In this document: positions 46,795 to 58,664 of the stretch, piece after piece | Numbering within the stretch: the first letter of the stretch is position 1 | Layout of the letters: each line of letters begins with the position of its first letter | Assembly: GCF_000190535.1 (NCBI RefSeq) | Contig: NC_015160.1 | Location: forward strand, 4,092,001-4,156,000 | Direction: 5' to 3' | Source of the DNA: Odoribacter splanchnicus DSM 20712 | Lineage (GTDB): Bacteria > Bacteroidota > Bacteroidia > Bacteroidales > Marinifilaceae | Length of the DNA: 64,000 nucleotides | The notes under the pieces: generated by a model | The model's input: only the letters and a program-made list of their open reading frames with translations | What the model was told of the DNA's origin: nothing | Database searches by the model: none | Position numbers and translations under genes: made by a program

Positions 46795-47433
46795 ATGTTT
46801 ACAGGAATAATAGAAGAAATCGGAAAGATCAAATCGGTGAAACGAGGCAGCAAGAGTGTCGTCCTTGAGGTGGAGGCCCGGAAAGTATTGGCGGACACGC
46901 GGATTGGGGATAGCATAGCCACGAACGGGGTGTGTTTGACTGTTGTTGGTAAAGGGAATGACGGGTTTTCTGCCGATGTGATGCCTGAAACCATGAATCG
47001 GAGTAATTTGGGCTTATTGAAGCCGGGTGATCCTGTGAATCTCGAGCGGGCCTTGTGTCTGAACAGCCGTTTGGGTGGTCATTTGGTAGCCGGGCATGTA
47101 GACGGTACCGGAAAGATCGTGAGCAAACAACAGGATGAAAATGCCATTTGGCTCACGGTGGGGGCTGCTCCCGAAATCCTTCGTTATATTGTAGAAAAGG
47201 GCTCTGTGGCTATCGATGGGGTGAGCCTGACGATCGCTTATGCCGACGAGCAGGTTTTCAAAGTGTCCGTCATTCCGCATACTCAGGAAGAGACGACGCT
47301 GGTGAAAAAGGAGATAGGAGATGTGGTGAATTTAGAAAACGATATGATTGTCAAATATGTAGAGAAACTGATGGGACAAGGAAAACCGAAGGGGGGACTG
47401 ACCTTGGATTTCCTGGTGGCCAATGGCTTTTAA
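46795..47433 (+). CDS. ribE: Riboflavin synthase alpha chain
   Basis: 212 residues with two lumazine-binding barrels; starts MFTGIIEEIG, repeat 1 has TNGVCLTVV and repeat 2 AIDGVSLTIAY. It dismutates two lumazine molecules into riboflavin. Sometimes named ribC. Second gene of the operon. Confidence 0.95.
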   Translation: MFTGIIEEIGKIKSVKRGSKSVVLEVEARKVLADTRIGDSIATNGVCLTVVGKGNDGFSADVMPETMNRSNLGLLKPGDPVNLERALCLNSRLGGHLVAGHVDGTGKIVSKQQDENAIWLTVGAAPEILRYIVEKGSVAIDGVSLTIAYADEQVFKVSVIPHTQEETTLVKKEIGDVVNLENDMIVKYVEKLMGQGKPKGGLTLDFLVANGF

Positions 47434-47480
47434 GCCGGTTAGAATGATTTTGATTATAGATAGGATAAAAAAATAAGAAT

Positions 47481-48710
47481 ATGGAAGGATTTAAATTTAG
47501 TACGATCGAGGAAGCTGTTGCTGATCTGAGGGCCGGTAAAATGATTATTGCCGTGGACGATCCGGATCGTGAAAATGAGGGCGATCTGATTTGTGCAGCT
47601 GAACATGCTACACTTGAAAATGTCAATTTTATGGCTTCGTATGCCAAGGGATTGATTTGTATGCCGATGAGCAAAGCTTTGACGACAAAATTAGGGTTGG
47701 AACAGATGGTGGCCAACAATACCGACAATCACTGTACGGCATTTACCGTTTCGATCGACCATGTGGATACGACAACCGGTATTTCGGCATTGGAACGCTC
47801 TATGACGGCCATGAAGAGTGTAGAGGACGATGCCAAACCGTCCGATTTCCGGCGTCCGGGACATATGTTTCCTTTGGAGGCGAAAGCTGGCGGGGTACTC
47901 GAACGTATGGGACATACCGAAGCCACCGTCGACCTGATGCGTATTGCCCGGCTCAAAGAATGCGGCTTGTGTTGTGAAATTATGCGGGAAGACGGTACCA
48001 TGATGAGGACACCCGAATTGAAAGAATTTGCCGTACGGCATGGTTTGAAGATGATTACTGTGGCCGACCTGATCACTTACCGTCGTCGGACAGAGATCCT
48101 GGTGGAAAGAGTGACTGAGGCTGAAATGCCTACTAAATACGGAATTTTCAAGGCTTATGGTTATGTCAACAAAATCAATGGAGAACATCACATTGCCCTT
48201 GTAAAAGGGGACATCGCTGACGGCGAACCGGTATTGTGCCGGGTACATTCCGAATGTCTCACCGGGGATGCTTTCGGTTCCTTGCGTTGTGACTGTGGCG
48301 AGCAGCTGGCGGAAGCTTTGCGCCGGATTGAGAAAAAAGGCCGGGGTGTATTGCTGTATATGCGTCAGGAAGGCCGGGGCATCGGACTGATCAATAAGTT
48401 GAAAGCCTATCATCTGCAGGACGGGGGAATGGATACGGTCGAGGCGAATCTGGCACTGGGATTTAAGGCTGATTTAAGAGAATACGGTACCGGTGCGGAA
48501 ATTTTGGCCGACCTGGGAGTGAAAAAAATGATTCTTATGACAAATAATCCTTTGAAGATAAAAGGATTGGATGGATTCGGACTCGAAGTGGTCGGACGTG
48601 AACCGATCGAGATGACCTGTAATGAAAAGAACGAGTTCTATATGTACACCAAGTATAAAAAGATGGGACATATATTACATGTCAGAAATGACTGGAAAAA
48701 AGAAGAATAG
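47481..48710 (+). CDS. ribBA: DHBP synthase / GTP cyclohydrolase II fusion
   Basis: 409 residues. The N-terminal half is 3,4-dihydroxy-2-butanone-4-phosphate synthase ([25 protein letters not shown]); the C-terminal half is GTP cyclohydrolase II ([21 protein letters not shown] with three zinc Cys; [10 protein letters not shown]). It supplies both branches of the riboflavin pathway. Confidence 0.95.
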   Translation: MEGFKFSTIEEAVADLRAGKMIIAVDDPDRENEGDLICAAEHATLENVNFMASYAKGLICMPMSKALTTKLGLEQMVANNTDNHCTAFTVSIDHVDTTTGISALERSMTAMKSVEDDAKPSDFRRPGHMFPLEAKAGGVLERMGHTEATVDLMRIARLKECGLCCEIMREDGTMMRTPELKEFAVRHGLKMITVADLITYRRRTEILVERVTEAEMPTKYGIFKAYGYVNKINGEHHIALVKGDIADGEPVLCRVHSECLTGDAFGSLRCDCGEQLAEALRRIEKKGRGVLLYMRQEGRGIGLINKLKAYHLQDGGMDTVEANLALGFKADLREYGTGAEILADLGVKKMILMTNNPLKIKGLDGFGLEVVGREPIEMTCNEKNEFYMYTKYKKMGHILHVRNDWKKEE

Positions 48711-48743
48711 AAATTGAAAATAGAGATTAAAAGTGTAAAAGTT

Positions 48744-49205
48744 ATGAATTTACTGGAAGGAAAATTATTAGCAGAAGGACAACGGATCGGAGTGGTAGCT
48801 GCCCGTTTTAATGAGTTTATCACGGCTAAATTGGTTGGAGGAGCAAAGGATGCTTTTGTACGTCACGGTGGGGATGAAAATAAGCTGGATCTGGCTTGGG
48901 TACCGGGAGCATTCGAGATTCCTTTAGTAGCTAAAAAGATGGTAGAAAGCGGCAAATACGATGCTGTGGTTTGTCTGGGGGCAGTGATCCGGGGAGCTAC
49001 GCCCCATTTCGATATGGTTGCTAATGAAGCGACCAAAGGTGTAGCCCATGTCGGATTGCAGACAGGGGTGCCGGTGATTTTCGGTATCCTGACGACCGAT
49101 TCGATCGAACAGGCTGTCGAAAGAGCCGGAACGAAAGCCGGTAATAAAGGTTTCGATGCCATGACCACCGCAATCGAGATGATCAATTTATTGAAACAAA
49201 TCTAA
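48744..49205 (+). CDS. ribH: 6,7-dimethyl-8-ribityllumazine synthase
   Basis: 153 residues from ATG 48744 (the upstream TTG frame adds non-family residues). Motifs [30 protein letters not shown] (with the catalytic His) and GNKG near the C-terminus. Condenses the ribBA and ribD products. Last gene of the operon, followed by a terminator. Confidence 0.94.
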   Translation: MNLLEGKLLAEGQRIGVVAARFNEFITAKLVGGAKDAFVRHGGDENKLDLAWVPGAFEIPLVAKKMVESGKYDAVVCLGAVIRGATPHFDMVANEATKGVAHVGLQTGVPVIFGILTTDSIEQAVERAGTKAGNKGFDAMTTAIEMINLLKQI

Positions 49206-49208
49206 TCT

Positions 49209-49251
49209 GTTTTATCGTTGAGAATTACTTTGTAATTCTCAACGATAAAAC
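49209..49251. terminator. Bidirectional terminator, rib operon / tpx
   Basis: 19-bp perfect stem 49209-49227 with 49233-49251, 5-nt loop, between convergent ribH and tpx; the right arm reaches the tpx stop. Confidence 0.85.
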
Positions 49252-49755
49252 TTAGGCCAGCGCTTTTTTTATCGCCTCCAGTGCTTTTTCGTAGTTCGGT
49301 TCGTGGGTTACTTCCGGAACATATTCTACATAGTTCACTTTATTGTCTTTACCGATAACGACCACGCCTCGGGTTAAAAGTCGTAATTCTTCGATCAGGA
49401 ACCCGTATTTTTTCCCGAAATCTGTTTCTTTATAGTCCGACAAGGTTATGACCCGGTCGATACCTTCGGCGGCACAGTAGCGGTGAAGGGCGAAAGGAAG
49501 GTCGCAGGAAATAGCCAGAATAACGACATCCTGGCTTAACTCGGAGGCCATCTTATTGAAATGGTGCATCTGGGCCGAGCATACCGGGGTGTCGATAGAA
49601 GGGAAAGAAGAAATCACAACAACTTTTCCGGCAAATTCTTTCAGGGATACCGGTTGCATCTGTTGGTTTATTCCATAAAATACCGGAGCCGTTTCTCCGG
49701 TTTTAATCGGTGTCCCCACTAAAGTCAGGGGATTTCCGTGCATAGTAATTTTCAT
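49252..49755 (-). CDS. tpx: Thiol peroxidase (Tpx family peroxiredoxin)
   Basis: 167 residues from ATG 49755; two ATGs slightly upstream (49764, 49767) are also possible. Peroxidatic Cys in SIDTPVCSAQ, resolving Cys in SCDLPFALHRYCAAEG, with Tpx spacing. Reduces peroxides with thioredoxin. Single gene, convergent with the rib operon. Confidence 0.92.
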   Translation of the reverse strand: MKITMHGNPLTLVGTPIKTGETAPVFYGINQQMQPVSLKEFAGKVVVISSFPSIDTPVCSAQMHHFNKMASELSQDVVILAISCDLPFALHRYCAAEGIDRVITLSDYKETDFGKKYGFLIEELRLLTRGVVVIGKDNKVNYVEYVPEVTHEPNYEKALEAIKKALA

Positions 49756-49820
49756 GTTTTCCATCATTTTTTCTTGTTTCTTACGTTTATGAATGATTTT
49801 GGTTTTTCGTAAAAATACAA

Positions 49821-49864
49821 AAAATCCTGCAAATTTCAGATTTCATCCGAATTTGCAGGATTTT
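49821..49864 (-). terminator. Terminator after yidC
   Basis: AAAATCCTGCAAATT pairs with AATTTGCAGGATTTT (15 bp), with T-rich tail on the minus strand. Confidence 0.75.
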
Positions 49865-49883
49865 TTTTACTTTTTATCTTTAA

Positions 49884-51734
49884 TTACTTTTTACCTCTCT
49901 TTTGCTGTTGTTGTTGCATTCTTTGCATTTCCTCCAAACGTTGCTGGAATTTCGATTTCTTGACCGGTTTACTTTTAGCTAGTTCGATTTGCTTCAGCAA
50001 TTTCTGGTCATCGACAAACTTCCGGATAATCCAGGTTTGCAAAATGGTAATCAGCGTCGCGATGAAATAATAATAACTCAATCCCGAAGAATAACTGTTG
50101 AAAATAAACAGGAACATGATCGGCATGATATACATCATGGTCTGCATGCCTTTCATCTGATCGTTCTGCGGTTGGTTTTTATTATTCATAATCATATAGA
50201 TGATATTGGTCGCAGTCATCAACAGACAGAATAAGCTGACATGATTACCGTAAAACGGAATGGTAAAGGGTAAGGTGGCGATAGAATCGTATGAAGCCAA
50301 ATCCGTCGCCCACAGGAAGCTCTGCTGTCTCAGTTCGATCGCTCCCGGGAAGAAATAGAACAGGGCGATCAGGATAGGCATCTGGATCAACATCGGTAAA
50401 CATCCACCCATCGGATTTACTCCGGCTTGCTTATAAAGCTTCATGGTAGCCTGTTGACGTTCCATCGCTTTGTCGGCCGGATATTTCTTGGCGATCTCAT
50501 CTACCTGGGGTTTCAATACCCGCATACGTGCCTGTGACATATACGATTTATAAGTCAGCGGGAACAGGATGATTTTGATGATCAGGGTCAGTAATAAAAT
50601 AATAATTCCGTAATTCAATGCGGTGTGGTTTTCCAGGAAATTGAAAATAGGAATAACGAAATATTTATTGAACCACGCAATCCATTTCCATCCCATATTG
50701 ATGACATCGGGAAGGTCTAAATGATCTCCGTATTCTTTCAATACCTTATAGGAGTTAGGACCGAAGAAAAACTGCATGTTGTATTGCTCGTTGGCCGAAC
50801 CGTTATAGGCTAAAGGAATTTCAGCATAAGCATCTTTCAGATATCCGTCTTTTTTACTGATGTTCGATTTCAGTTCCACATCACTCAAAGGCTGTTCGCT
50901 GATCAGGATAGAGGAAAAGAATTGTTGTTTGAAGTCTATCCATTGTACCTTGTTCGGAAGCGTCTCCTCTTCATCGGAGGTCAGGGACATGTTTTCAACG
51001 GCATCTTCGCTGAATTTGTAGTAAACACCGGTATAACGGTTTTCAAAATCTTTACTTTTTTCCAGCTGGGGCATATTGATTCCCCAGAAAAGCGTCAGAA
51101 ACGAGGAATTGGATGCAATGACATCCCCCATATTGTGGGTGATGATGCTGAAATCGGTCATATAGCTGTCCGGGGCTAACTTGTAAAGGTATTCCAGGTA
51201 TCTGCTGCTGTCGGCATAAAGACGCATAGAGAGCACCTGTTCATTTCCCTGGGCATAAAGCGTCGTTTCTGTCGTACTGGGTGTAAAGAAAAATTTCTCG
51301 GTATTGATCTCCTGATTCCGGGCGTAGAAATTCATGCCGAAAGCGGTTTCTCCGTTTTTCCACAACACCAAAGGCAGCGAATCGTGTGTCCGGTATTCTT
51401 TTAAGTCTACATATACGATGCGTCCCCCCAGAGTACTGATGTGCAATTTTATTTTATCATTTTCCAGGGTGATGATTTTGTTTTCCGTATCGTTTTGTAC
51501 GAAAATAGAATCACTTTTGGTAGCCAGGGGATTGGCGGCAGTCGTATTGTCCGGCGTTTTTTGTGCCTGTTGTTGTGCTGCCAGTTCCTGGGCTCTGAGT
51601 CGGTCTACCCGCGCAATGGAATCCTGTTTCCGCTGCATTTCGGCCACTTGCTCCTTACTCGGACGCGTGAGATAGGAAAAGCCGATGAGAATAAGAAAAA
51701 TAATGACTAATCCGGCGATGGTGTTTTTATCCAT
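49884..51734 (-). CDS. yidC: Membrane protein insertase YidC
   Basis: 616 residues from ATG 51734. First membrane helix TIAGLVIIFLILIGFSYL, then a large periplasmic domain typical of Gram-negative YidC, then the conserved 60KD_IMP part (SYMSQARMRVLKPQVDEIAKKY, NPMGGCLPMLIQMPILIALFYF, MPIMFLFIFNSYSSGLSYYYF). A Lys/Gln-rich C-terminal tail is Bacteroidetes-like. It inserts proteins with or without SecYEG. It begins 14 bp after pyrG ends. Confidence 0.95.
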   Translation of the reverse strand: MDKNTIAGLVIIFLILIGFSYLTRPSKEQVAEMQRKQDSIARVDRLRAQELAAQQQAQKTPDNTTAANPLATKSDSIFVQNDTENKIITLENDKIKLHISTLGGRIVYVDLKEYRTHDSLPLVLWKNGETAFGMNFYARNQEINTEKFFFTPSTTETTLYAQGNEQVLSMRLYADSSRYLEYLYKLAPDSYMTDFSIITHNMGDVIASNSSFLTLFWGINMPQLEKSKDFENRYTGVYYKFSEDAVENMSLTSDEEETLPNKVQWIDFKQQFFSSILISEQPLSDVELKSNISKKDGYLKDAYAEIPLAYNGSANEQYNMQFFFGPNSYKVLKEYGDHLDLPDVINMGWKWIAWFNKYFVIPIFNFLENHTALNYGIIILLLTLIIKIILFPLTYKSYMSQARMRVLKPQVDEIAKKYPADKAMERQQATMKLYKQAGVNPMGGCLPMLIQMPILIALFYFFPGAIELRQQSFLWATDLASYDSIATLPFTIPFYGNHVSLFCLLMTATNIIYMIMNNKNQPQNDQMKGMQTMMYIMPIMFLFIFNSYSSGLSYYYFIATLITILQTWIIRKFVDDQKLLKQIELAKSKPVKKSKFQQRLEEMQRMQQQQQKRGKK

Positions 51735-51748
51735 AGGTTCTTTTAACT

Positions 51749-53365
<1,617 letters not shown>

Positions 53366-53507
53366 TTATCAAAGTGGCAAAGGTAATAAATTAAAAGGTT
53401 AAAAGTGAAAAGTAGAAGGTAAAAAGTTGGCGAAAGGTAAAAGCAAAGAGATGGGAGTGGTTATGAGGTATGAGGCGGGGAGGAAGAATAGGAGAGTGGG
53501 TAAAAAA

Positions 53508-53573
53508 TTAACGCTCTGTGAACAAAGGGGGGAATTGTTCTCCTGGGGAGAGGCTTTGTCGGCAGAGCGTTAA
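53508..53573 (-). terminator. Terminator after the DUF349 gene
   Basis: TTAACGCTCTG (53508-53518) pairs with CAGAGCGTTAA (53563-53573), with further partial pairing inside (CAAAG/CTTTG); a T-run follows on the minus strand. Confidence 0.7.
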
Positions 53574-53594
53574 TCGGCTTTGAGGAGCCGCTGT

Positions 53595-55445
53595 TTAGAT
53601 CAGGCTGTCGAGAGCTTTCAGTTTTTCCTGAAGTAAATTCAGCCGTTGGCGGGTATTTTCGATTTTAGAATTCAATTCTTCGATCAAGCCTTGAGATTTA
53701 CTGGATTTGGCGATAAAACCGATGTTGTTTTCATAGGTGTTGACGTCGAGTTCCAATTGTCTGATTTTGGCCACCAACTTTTCTCTTTCGTTGATAATTT
53801 TGTAATCCTTATAATCACCGGCATCCAGTGAGGACAATTTTGCCCTGAATCTTTCCAGGTCACGGTCGTATTCATCCAGATTGAGCTGGTCGAACCAGCC
53901 GTCGATGAGATGTCTGAATTCTTCCTGGATAGCGTCTTTGTATTTAATAGGTACAAATCCGATTTCTGCCCAGCGGTTCTGAAAGTCTTTCAGCTTATTG
54001 ATATCTTCCTCTGCATTCCCGGACAAAGTAAACTGGCGGGCTTCTTCGATAATCGCTTTTTTCAGTTCCAGATTTTTGCTCTGTTCAGAATCGATGTCTT
54101 TGAAATGGAGTTTTTTGTTATTGAAAAAAGTATCACAAGCTTCCCGGAAACGTGCCCATACTTTGTTCGAATATTTCTTGGGAGCGGGACCGATTTTCTT
54201 CCATTCTTTCTGATAAGAGATGATTCTGTCGGTCGTGATTTTCCAGTCGGTACTGTCTTTGATCGCTTCTACTTTTTCACAGAGCTTGATTTTTAATTCC
54301 AGGTTTTTATCCTGTTCGGCCGACATGTTCTTATAGAAATCCCGTTTACGCTCGAAGAAAGTATCGCAGGACGAGCGGAATTTTTTATAGATTTTATTCC
54401 GCTCCTTTTGGGGAATGGTTCCCGAATGCTTCCATTCTTCCTGTAGGTCAATAATATTCTGAGTGGCTGTATTCCATTCCGATATAGAACGGTATTCACC
54501 GGCAGCGATAGCTGCTGCTTTTCCGCAAATTTCTTCTTTGACTTTCAGGTTATCTTCCTGTTCCTGTTTCAGGGATTCGAAAAAATGATGGTATTTTTCG
54601 TTGATCTGGCTAGTGGCAGCTTTAAAGCGTTCCCAAAGCGGTTCTTTTTGTTCTTTGGGAATAGGACCGATTTCTTTCCAGCGGGAATGCAGTAGTTGTA
54701 ATTGTTTGAAAGCTCCGGCGATATCGTTGTTTTCAACCAATTTTTCAGCTTCTTCACAAAGAGCGTTTTTCGCATCCAGGTTCCGTTTCAGGTCCAGGTC
54801 GCGCAACTCTTTATTGATCTTGATATAGTTATAAAAATTTTCAACGTGATGGTGATAAGTCTCCAACAGGCCGTTTAATTGCCCTTGAGGTACCATTCCG
54901 GTATTCCGCCAGCGTTCCTGTAAGTCCCGGAATTCCTGGAATGTCTTGTCCAGTGCTTCCTCTTTTTGCACCAGTGCTTTCAATTCTTCGATAATACCGA
55001 GTTTTATTTTCAGATTTTCTTCGCGTTCGGCTTCCGTTTGCCGGGCTGTAGCGTTTTTTTTATCTTTATAGAGCTTGTAGAGGGCATTGAAACGTTCCCG
55101 GTTGTCGTTTTTGTATTCGAAATCTTCCGGTTTATCTCCGTTGGCAGTGAAGATGGCCAATGCTTTTTCATACTCCTCTTTATACCGGGATTCAAAAATC
55201 TCGGGTAATCCTTCAAATATTTCTTTTAAAGATACCACCGGGTAATCATTGATCAGCTTTTGGGCTTGCCGAATGATTTCCTCTGTACTTAATATAGAAA
55301 AATCAATTTCCGGTACTTCTTTCTTTTCCTTAGCGTTTTCGACGGCCTTGCTTTCAGCGGCAACGGGTTCGTCGTTTGTACTGGTTTCTAAGATTTCCGG
55401 ATTCTTGATTTCCTCTTCCGGGATTAAACTGTTTTCTTGCTCCAT
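53595..55445 (-). CDS. DUF349 domain-containing protein
   Basis: 616 residues, no signal peptide. Carries repeated ~75-residue helical DUF349 units with W-x-x-I/T-G-x-(V/I)P signatures (LQERWRNTGMVPQ, LHSRWKEIGPIPKEQ, LQEEWKHSGTIPQ, YQKEWKKIGPAPKKY, FQNRWAEIGFVPIKY), then a C-terminal coiled coil. Ancient and widespread in Bacteroidetes; some DUF349 proteins are linked to RNA or envelope stress, function unproven here. Confidence 0.9.
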   Translation of the reverse strand: MEQENSLIPEEEIKNPEILETSTNDEPVAAESKAVENAKEKKEVPEIDFSILSTEEIIRQAQKLINDYPVVSLKEIFEGLPEIFESRYKEEYEKALAIFTANGDKPEDFEYKNDNRERFNALYKLYKDKKNATARQTEAEREENLKIKLGIIEELKALVQKEEALDKTFQEFRDLQERWRNTGMVPQGQLNGLLETYHHHVENFYNYIKINKELRDLDLKRNLDAKNALCEEAEKLVENNDIAGAFKQLQLLHSRWKEIGPIPKEQKEPLWERFKAATSQINEKYHHFFESLKQEQEDNLKVKEEICGKAAAIAAGEYRSISEWNTATQNIIDLQEEWKHSGTIPQKERNKIYKKFRSSCDTFFERKRDFYKNMSAEQDKNLELKIKLCEKVEAIKDSTDWKITTDRIISYQKEWKKIGPAPKKYSNKVWARFREACDTFFNNKKLHFKDIDSEQSKNLELKKAIIEEARQFTLSGNAEEDINKLKDFQNRWAEIGFVPIKYKDAIQEEFRHLIDGWFDQLNLDEYDRDLERFRAKLSSLDAGDYKDYKIINEREKLVAKIRQLELDVNTYENNIGFIAKSSKSQGLIEELNSKIENTRQRLNLLQEKLKALDSLI

Positions 55446-55729
55446 GATTTGTCAGCAGTTAAGTGTTCGCATATCAATAGGATACATTATCATAACCTGC
55501 TTTCCCTGAAAAGGAATTTCGAAAACCTTTGAGAAATACGGCTTCTATGCTCTATTGAACTCACGAAAATACTTTATTTTTCTGAGAAAGACAAATTTTT
55601 GGATTTACCTTTGTCAGGTTTGTTGTAGATCATGATATTATTTGACTGATGTGTAAATTATTTTGTTCCTTTTCAGAATTCTTTCAGGAGATTTACTGTC
55701 TTGAATTTTAAATTTAGTAAGAAAGCTTT

Positions 55730-55737
55730 TATCTTTG
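55730..55737 (+). promoter_or_regulatory. Putative -7 box for the acyltransferase gene
   Basis: TATCTTTG, 20 bp before the ATG at 55757. Confidence 0.45.
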
Positions 55738-55756
55738 ACTTTTTAATATCGAGACA

Positions 55757-56644
55757 ATGGGTTATTATATTTTGTATGGTTTTCTTTGGGTGGGTGGGCT
55801 GTTGCCTCTGAGGATCTTGTATTTTTTTTCGGATATTTATTTTTATCTGATTTACTATCTGTTGAAATACAGACGCCGGGTAGTACGGGCGAATTTACAG
55901 CATGCTTTCCCGGAAAAAGATCTTTCGGAAATTATAAAGATTGAAAAACGATATTACCGGCATTTGTGTGATTTTTTTGTGGAAATGTACAAGATGTGGC
56001 ATATGTCGGATGAACAAATACGCAGAAGGTGTAAGTTTACGAATCCTGAAGTGATTCGGCGGTATTTCGATCAGGGTAAAAGTGTTATCGGGGTATTGGG
56101 GCATTACGGCAATTGGGAATGGATGTCTTCCTATAGCCTTTGGATGCCCCGGGAATTCGACTTCTTTACCTTATATAAACCTCTGCATAATGCGGTAGCG
56201 GATAAAATGATGATCCGGCTGAGGTCGAGGTTCGGGGCGAAACCGGTACCTAAAAACGATATTTTGCGCCGGATTGTCGAAAACAAAAGAAACGGACGCT
56301 TATTCCTGGCCGGATTTATCGGTGATCAGACACCGAATAGGGCTAACCTGAATTTTTGGATGGAATTTTTAAATCAGGATACGCCTATATTAGTAGGAAC
56401 CGAGAAGATTGCCCGGAAATTCGGTTTGCCGGTAATATCCCTGAAGATGCGGAAGGTGAGGAGAGGGTATTATGAGGTGGATTTTGTCGATGTATGTAGT
56501 GATCCCGGACAATTGGAACCCGGGGAATTGACCCGGATACATACACGTCTTTTAGAGCGGTATATCCGCGAGGTTCCTGAATTATGGCTTTGGTCGCATA
56601 AACGGTGGAAACATACACGGAATACGGATGGAAGTGAAAAATAA
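55757..56644 (+). CDS. LpxL/HtrB-type lipid A acyltransferase
   Basis: 295 residues with an N-terminal membrane segment (LYGFLWVGGLLPLRILYFFS) and the HX4E catalytic motif HYGNWE (His116, Glu121). The KRYYRHLCDFFVEMYKM and DQTPNRANLNFWMEFL segments fit Bacteroidetes late acyltransferases that add secondary acyl chains to lipid A at the inner membrane. The next gene overlaps by 17 bp. Confidence 0.9.
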   Translation: MGYYILYGFLWVGGLLPLRILYFFSDIYFYLIYYLLKYRRRVVRANLQHAFPEKDLSEIIKIEKRYYRHLCDFFVEMYKMWHMSDEQIRRRCKFTNPEVIRRYFDQGKSVIGVLGHYGNWEWMSSYSLWMPREFDFFTLYKPLHNAVADKMMIRLRSRFGAKPVPKNDILRRIVENKRNGRLFLAGFIGDQTPNRANLNFWMEFLNQDTPILVGTEKIARKFGLPVISLKMRKVRRGYYEVDFVDVCSDPGQLEPGELTRIHTRLLERYIREVPELWLWSHKRWKHTRNTDGSEK

Positions 56645-57653
56645 AGAAATGGCTCGGGTTGCGGTGATCATATTGAATTGGAACGGGGAAAAATTACTCC
56701 GTGAGTTTTTGCCTTCGGTGGTTAAATACACCGATCCCGGTTTGGGCCGGATTGTCGTGGCCGATAATGCTTCCGAAGACGATTCGGTCCGGATACTGGA
56801 ACAAGAGTTTCCGGAAGTGGAATTGATCCGGTTTTCGCAAAATCATGGATTTGCAGGTGGATACAACCGGGCTGTCGGTTTGGTACCGGAGGAGATCGTT
56901 GTATTGCTGAATAGTGATGTGGAGGTCGCTCCCGGATGGCTGGAACCTTTGGTCGCTCTCCTGGACGAAGAACCGGGGATTGCAGCAGTGCAACCTAAAA
57001 TTTTGGCTTATACGAACCGGAATCATTTCGAGTATGCGGGGGCTTGCGGAGGGTTTATCGATTCCCTGGGTTTTCCGTTTTGCAGGGGACGGATTTTGAA
57101 CGTGACCGAAGAGGACCGGGGCCAATATGATGAGGTGCGCGAAGTGTTCTGGTGTAGTGGAGCTGCCTTGTGTATCCGCCGGGAAAGCTATCTGCAGGCC
57201 GGAGGTCTGGATGAGCGTTTTTTCGCTCACATGGAAGAAATCGATTTGTGCTGGCGGATACGGAATCGCGGTTATGCATTGAAGGTACAGCCGGCTTCAG
57301 TCGTTTATCACTTGGGAGGAGGTTCTTTGCCCATGAATCATCCCCGGAAGCTATTCCTGAATTACCGTAATAATCTGCTGATGCTCTATAAAAACCTGAG
57401 CCCGCGGGAGTGGAAAAGCAAAAGCCGGAAACGGCGTGTCCTGGATTTTATGGCCTGGGTGATGTTTCTGGTGAAAGGGGAGTGGGCCAATGCACGATCG
57501 GTGGGCCGGGCTTACCGGGAATTCGGAAAAATGAAAAAAGGGTATATTTCTGCCACTATTATCCCGAAGCAGGATCCTTGTATTTATCCGGGATCTGTTA
57601 TTTTTGCTTTTTATTTCAGGCATGTTCGTTCTTTTTCACAACTCTGGAAATAA
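56628..57653 (+). CDS. Family 2 glycosyltransferase
   Basis: 341 residues from ATG 56628 (56649 also possible). GT-A fold: VAVIILNWNGEKLLREFL, VVADNASEDDSV, and the LLNSDVEVAPGW loop (DxD-like). A C-terminal segment with hydrophobic patches may bind the membrane. It follows the acyltransferase in an overlapping arrangement, so a role in lipid A or surface glycan building is likely but inferred. Confidence 0.88.
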   Translation: MEVKNKEMARVAVIILNWNGEKLLREFLPSVVKYTDPGLGRIVVADNASEDDSVRILEQEFPEVELIRFSQNHGFAGGYNRAVGLVPEEIVVLLNSDVEVAPGWLEPLVALLDEEPGIAAVQPKILAYTNRNHFEYAGACGGFIDSLGFPFCRGRILNVTEEDRGQYDEVREVFWCSGAALCIRRESYLQAGGLDERFFAHMEEIDLCWRIRNRGYALKVQPASVVYHLGGGSLPMNHPRKLFLNYRNNLLMLYKNLSPREWKSKSRKRRVLDFMAWVMFLVKGEWANARSVGRAYREFGKMKKGYISATIIPKQDPCIYPGSVIFAFYFRHVRSFSQLWK

Positions 57654-57685
57654 ACCTTTGTCTGGCAGATTTGTCTAAATGTTAA

Positions 57686-58267
57686 ATGCTGGAAAAAATC
57701 GAACCCATGGAATTCATAGAAGATGACGAGATCATCCGGTTGTTTCACGAAAGGAAGAGAGAACAGGAAGCTTTCCGGTTGCTGGTAAATAAATATAAAG
57801 AGCGTTTGTATTGGCATATACGGAAGATTGTGATCAACCATGACGATACGGACGATTTATTGCAGAATGTGTTTGTGAAGATTTGGCAAGGATTGCAAGA
57901 GTTTCGCAACGATTCGAAACTATATACCTGGATGTACCGGATTGCAACCAACGAATCGCTGAATTTTCTGAACGAGAAGAGCCGGAAAGTGTACGGGAAT
58001 AGCGATGAGATTTCTGTATATCTGGAAAATACTTTAGAAAGCGATACTTACTTTAGCGGGGATAAAATACAAAAAGAACTGCAACGGGCTATTCTGACTT
58101 TATCCGAACGCCAACGTTTGATCTTCAATATGAAGTATTTTGACGACATGCCTTACGAGGATATGGCAGATGTGCTGGGAGTGGCTGTCGGGACCCTGAA
58201 AGCGACTTATCACAATGCCGTAAAAAAAATAGAAGAAAATCTCAAAATAGTGGATACCTTAAATTGA
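57686..58267 (+). CDS. ECF sigma factor of a stress operon
   Basis: 193 residues (a second ATG at 57707 would shorten it by 7). Region 2: DDTDDLLQNVFVKIWQGLQEF; region 4: LSERQRLIFNMKYFDDMPYEDMADVLGVAVGTLKATYHNAVKKI. First of three genes with an anti-sigma-like and a Spy-like gene following at 7-bp and 12-bp gaps. Confidence 0.9.
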   Translation: MLEKIEPMEFIEDDEIIRLFHERKREQEAFRLLVNKYKERLYWHIRKIVINHDDTDDLLQNVFVKIWQGLQEFRNDSKLYTWMYRIATNESLNFLNEKSRKVYGNSDEISVYLENTLESDTYFSGDKIQKELQRAILTLSERQRLIFNMKYFDDMPYEDMADVLGVAVGTLKATYHNAVKKIEENLKIVDTLN

Positions 58268-58274
58268 TTAAGCC

Positions 58275-58652
58275 ATGGAAAATTTTGACGATAAATATAA
58301 AAAGAAAAATCCGTTCACTGTACCTGAGGGGTATTTTGACGAATTGACCGGCCGAATTACCGGTCGGATAGAAAAACAGAAAGAAGTGAAAAAAAGTTCT
58401 TCTCTTCGCGGGTTGAAGCCTTATATGGGCTTAGTGGCTATTTTCTTTCTTGCTTTAATGGTGGTTCAGATTCTATTTCCCGGAGCGAAGAATACTGACT
58501 TGCCGGATATCGAGGGGGAAAATGCTATTGTACAGGAAATGGAAGCAGAGGATATTTTCGACAGCCAGTTTAATCCGACAAATGAAGAAATCATCGAATA
58601 CCTGGCTTCTGAAGTAGATAATTATGAGATGATTCTGGCTGGAATTTATTAA
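58275..58652 (+). CDS. Small anti-sigma-like membrane protein
   Basis: 125 residues. Cytosolic N-terminus with FTVPEGYFDELTGRI (as in Bacteroidetes sigma partners), a membrane helix (YMGLVAIFFLALMVVQIL) and an acidic periplasmic tail. Likely holds the sigma factor inactive; inference from position and topology. Confidence 0.7.
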   Translation: MENFDDKYKKKNPFTVPEGYFDELTGRITGRIEKQKEVKKSSSLRGLKPYMGLVAIFFLALMVVQILFPGAKNTDLPDIEGENAIVQEMEAEDIFDSQFNPTNEEIIEYLASEVDNYEMILAGIY

Positions 58653-58664
58653 GTAAATAAGAAT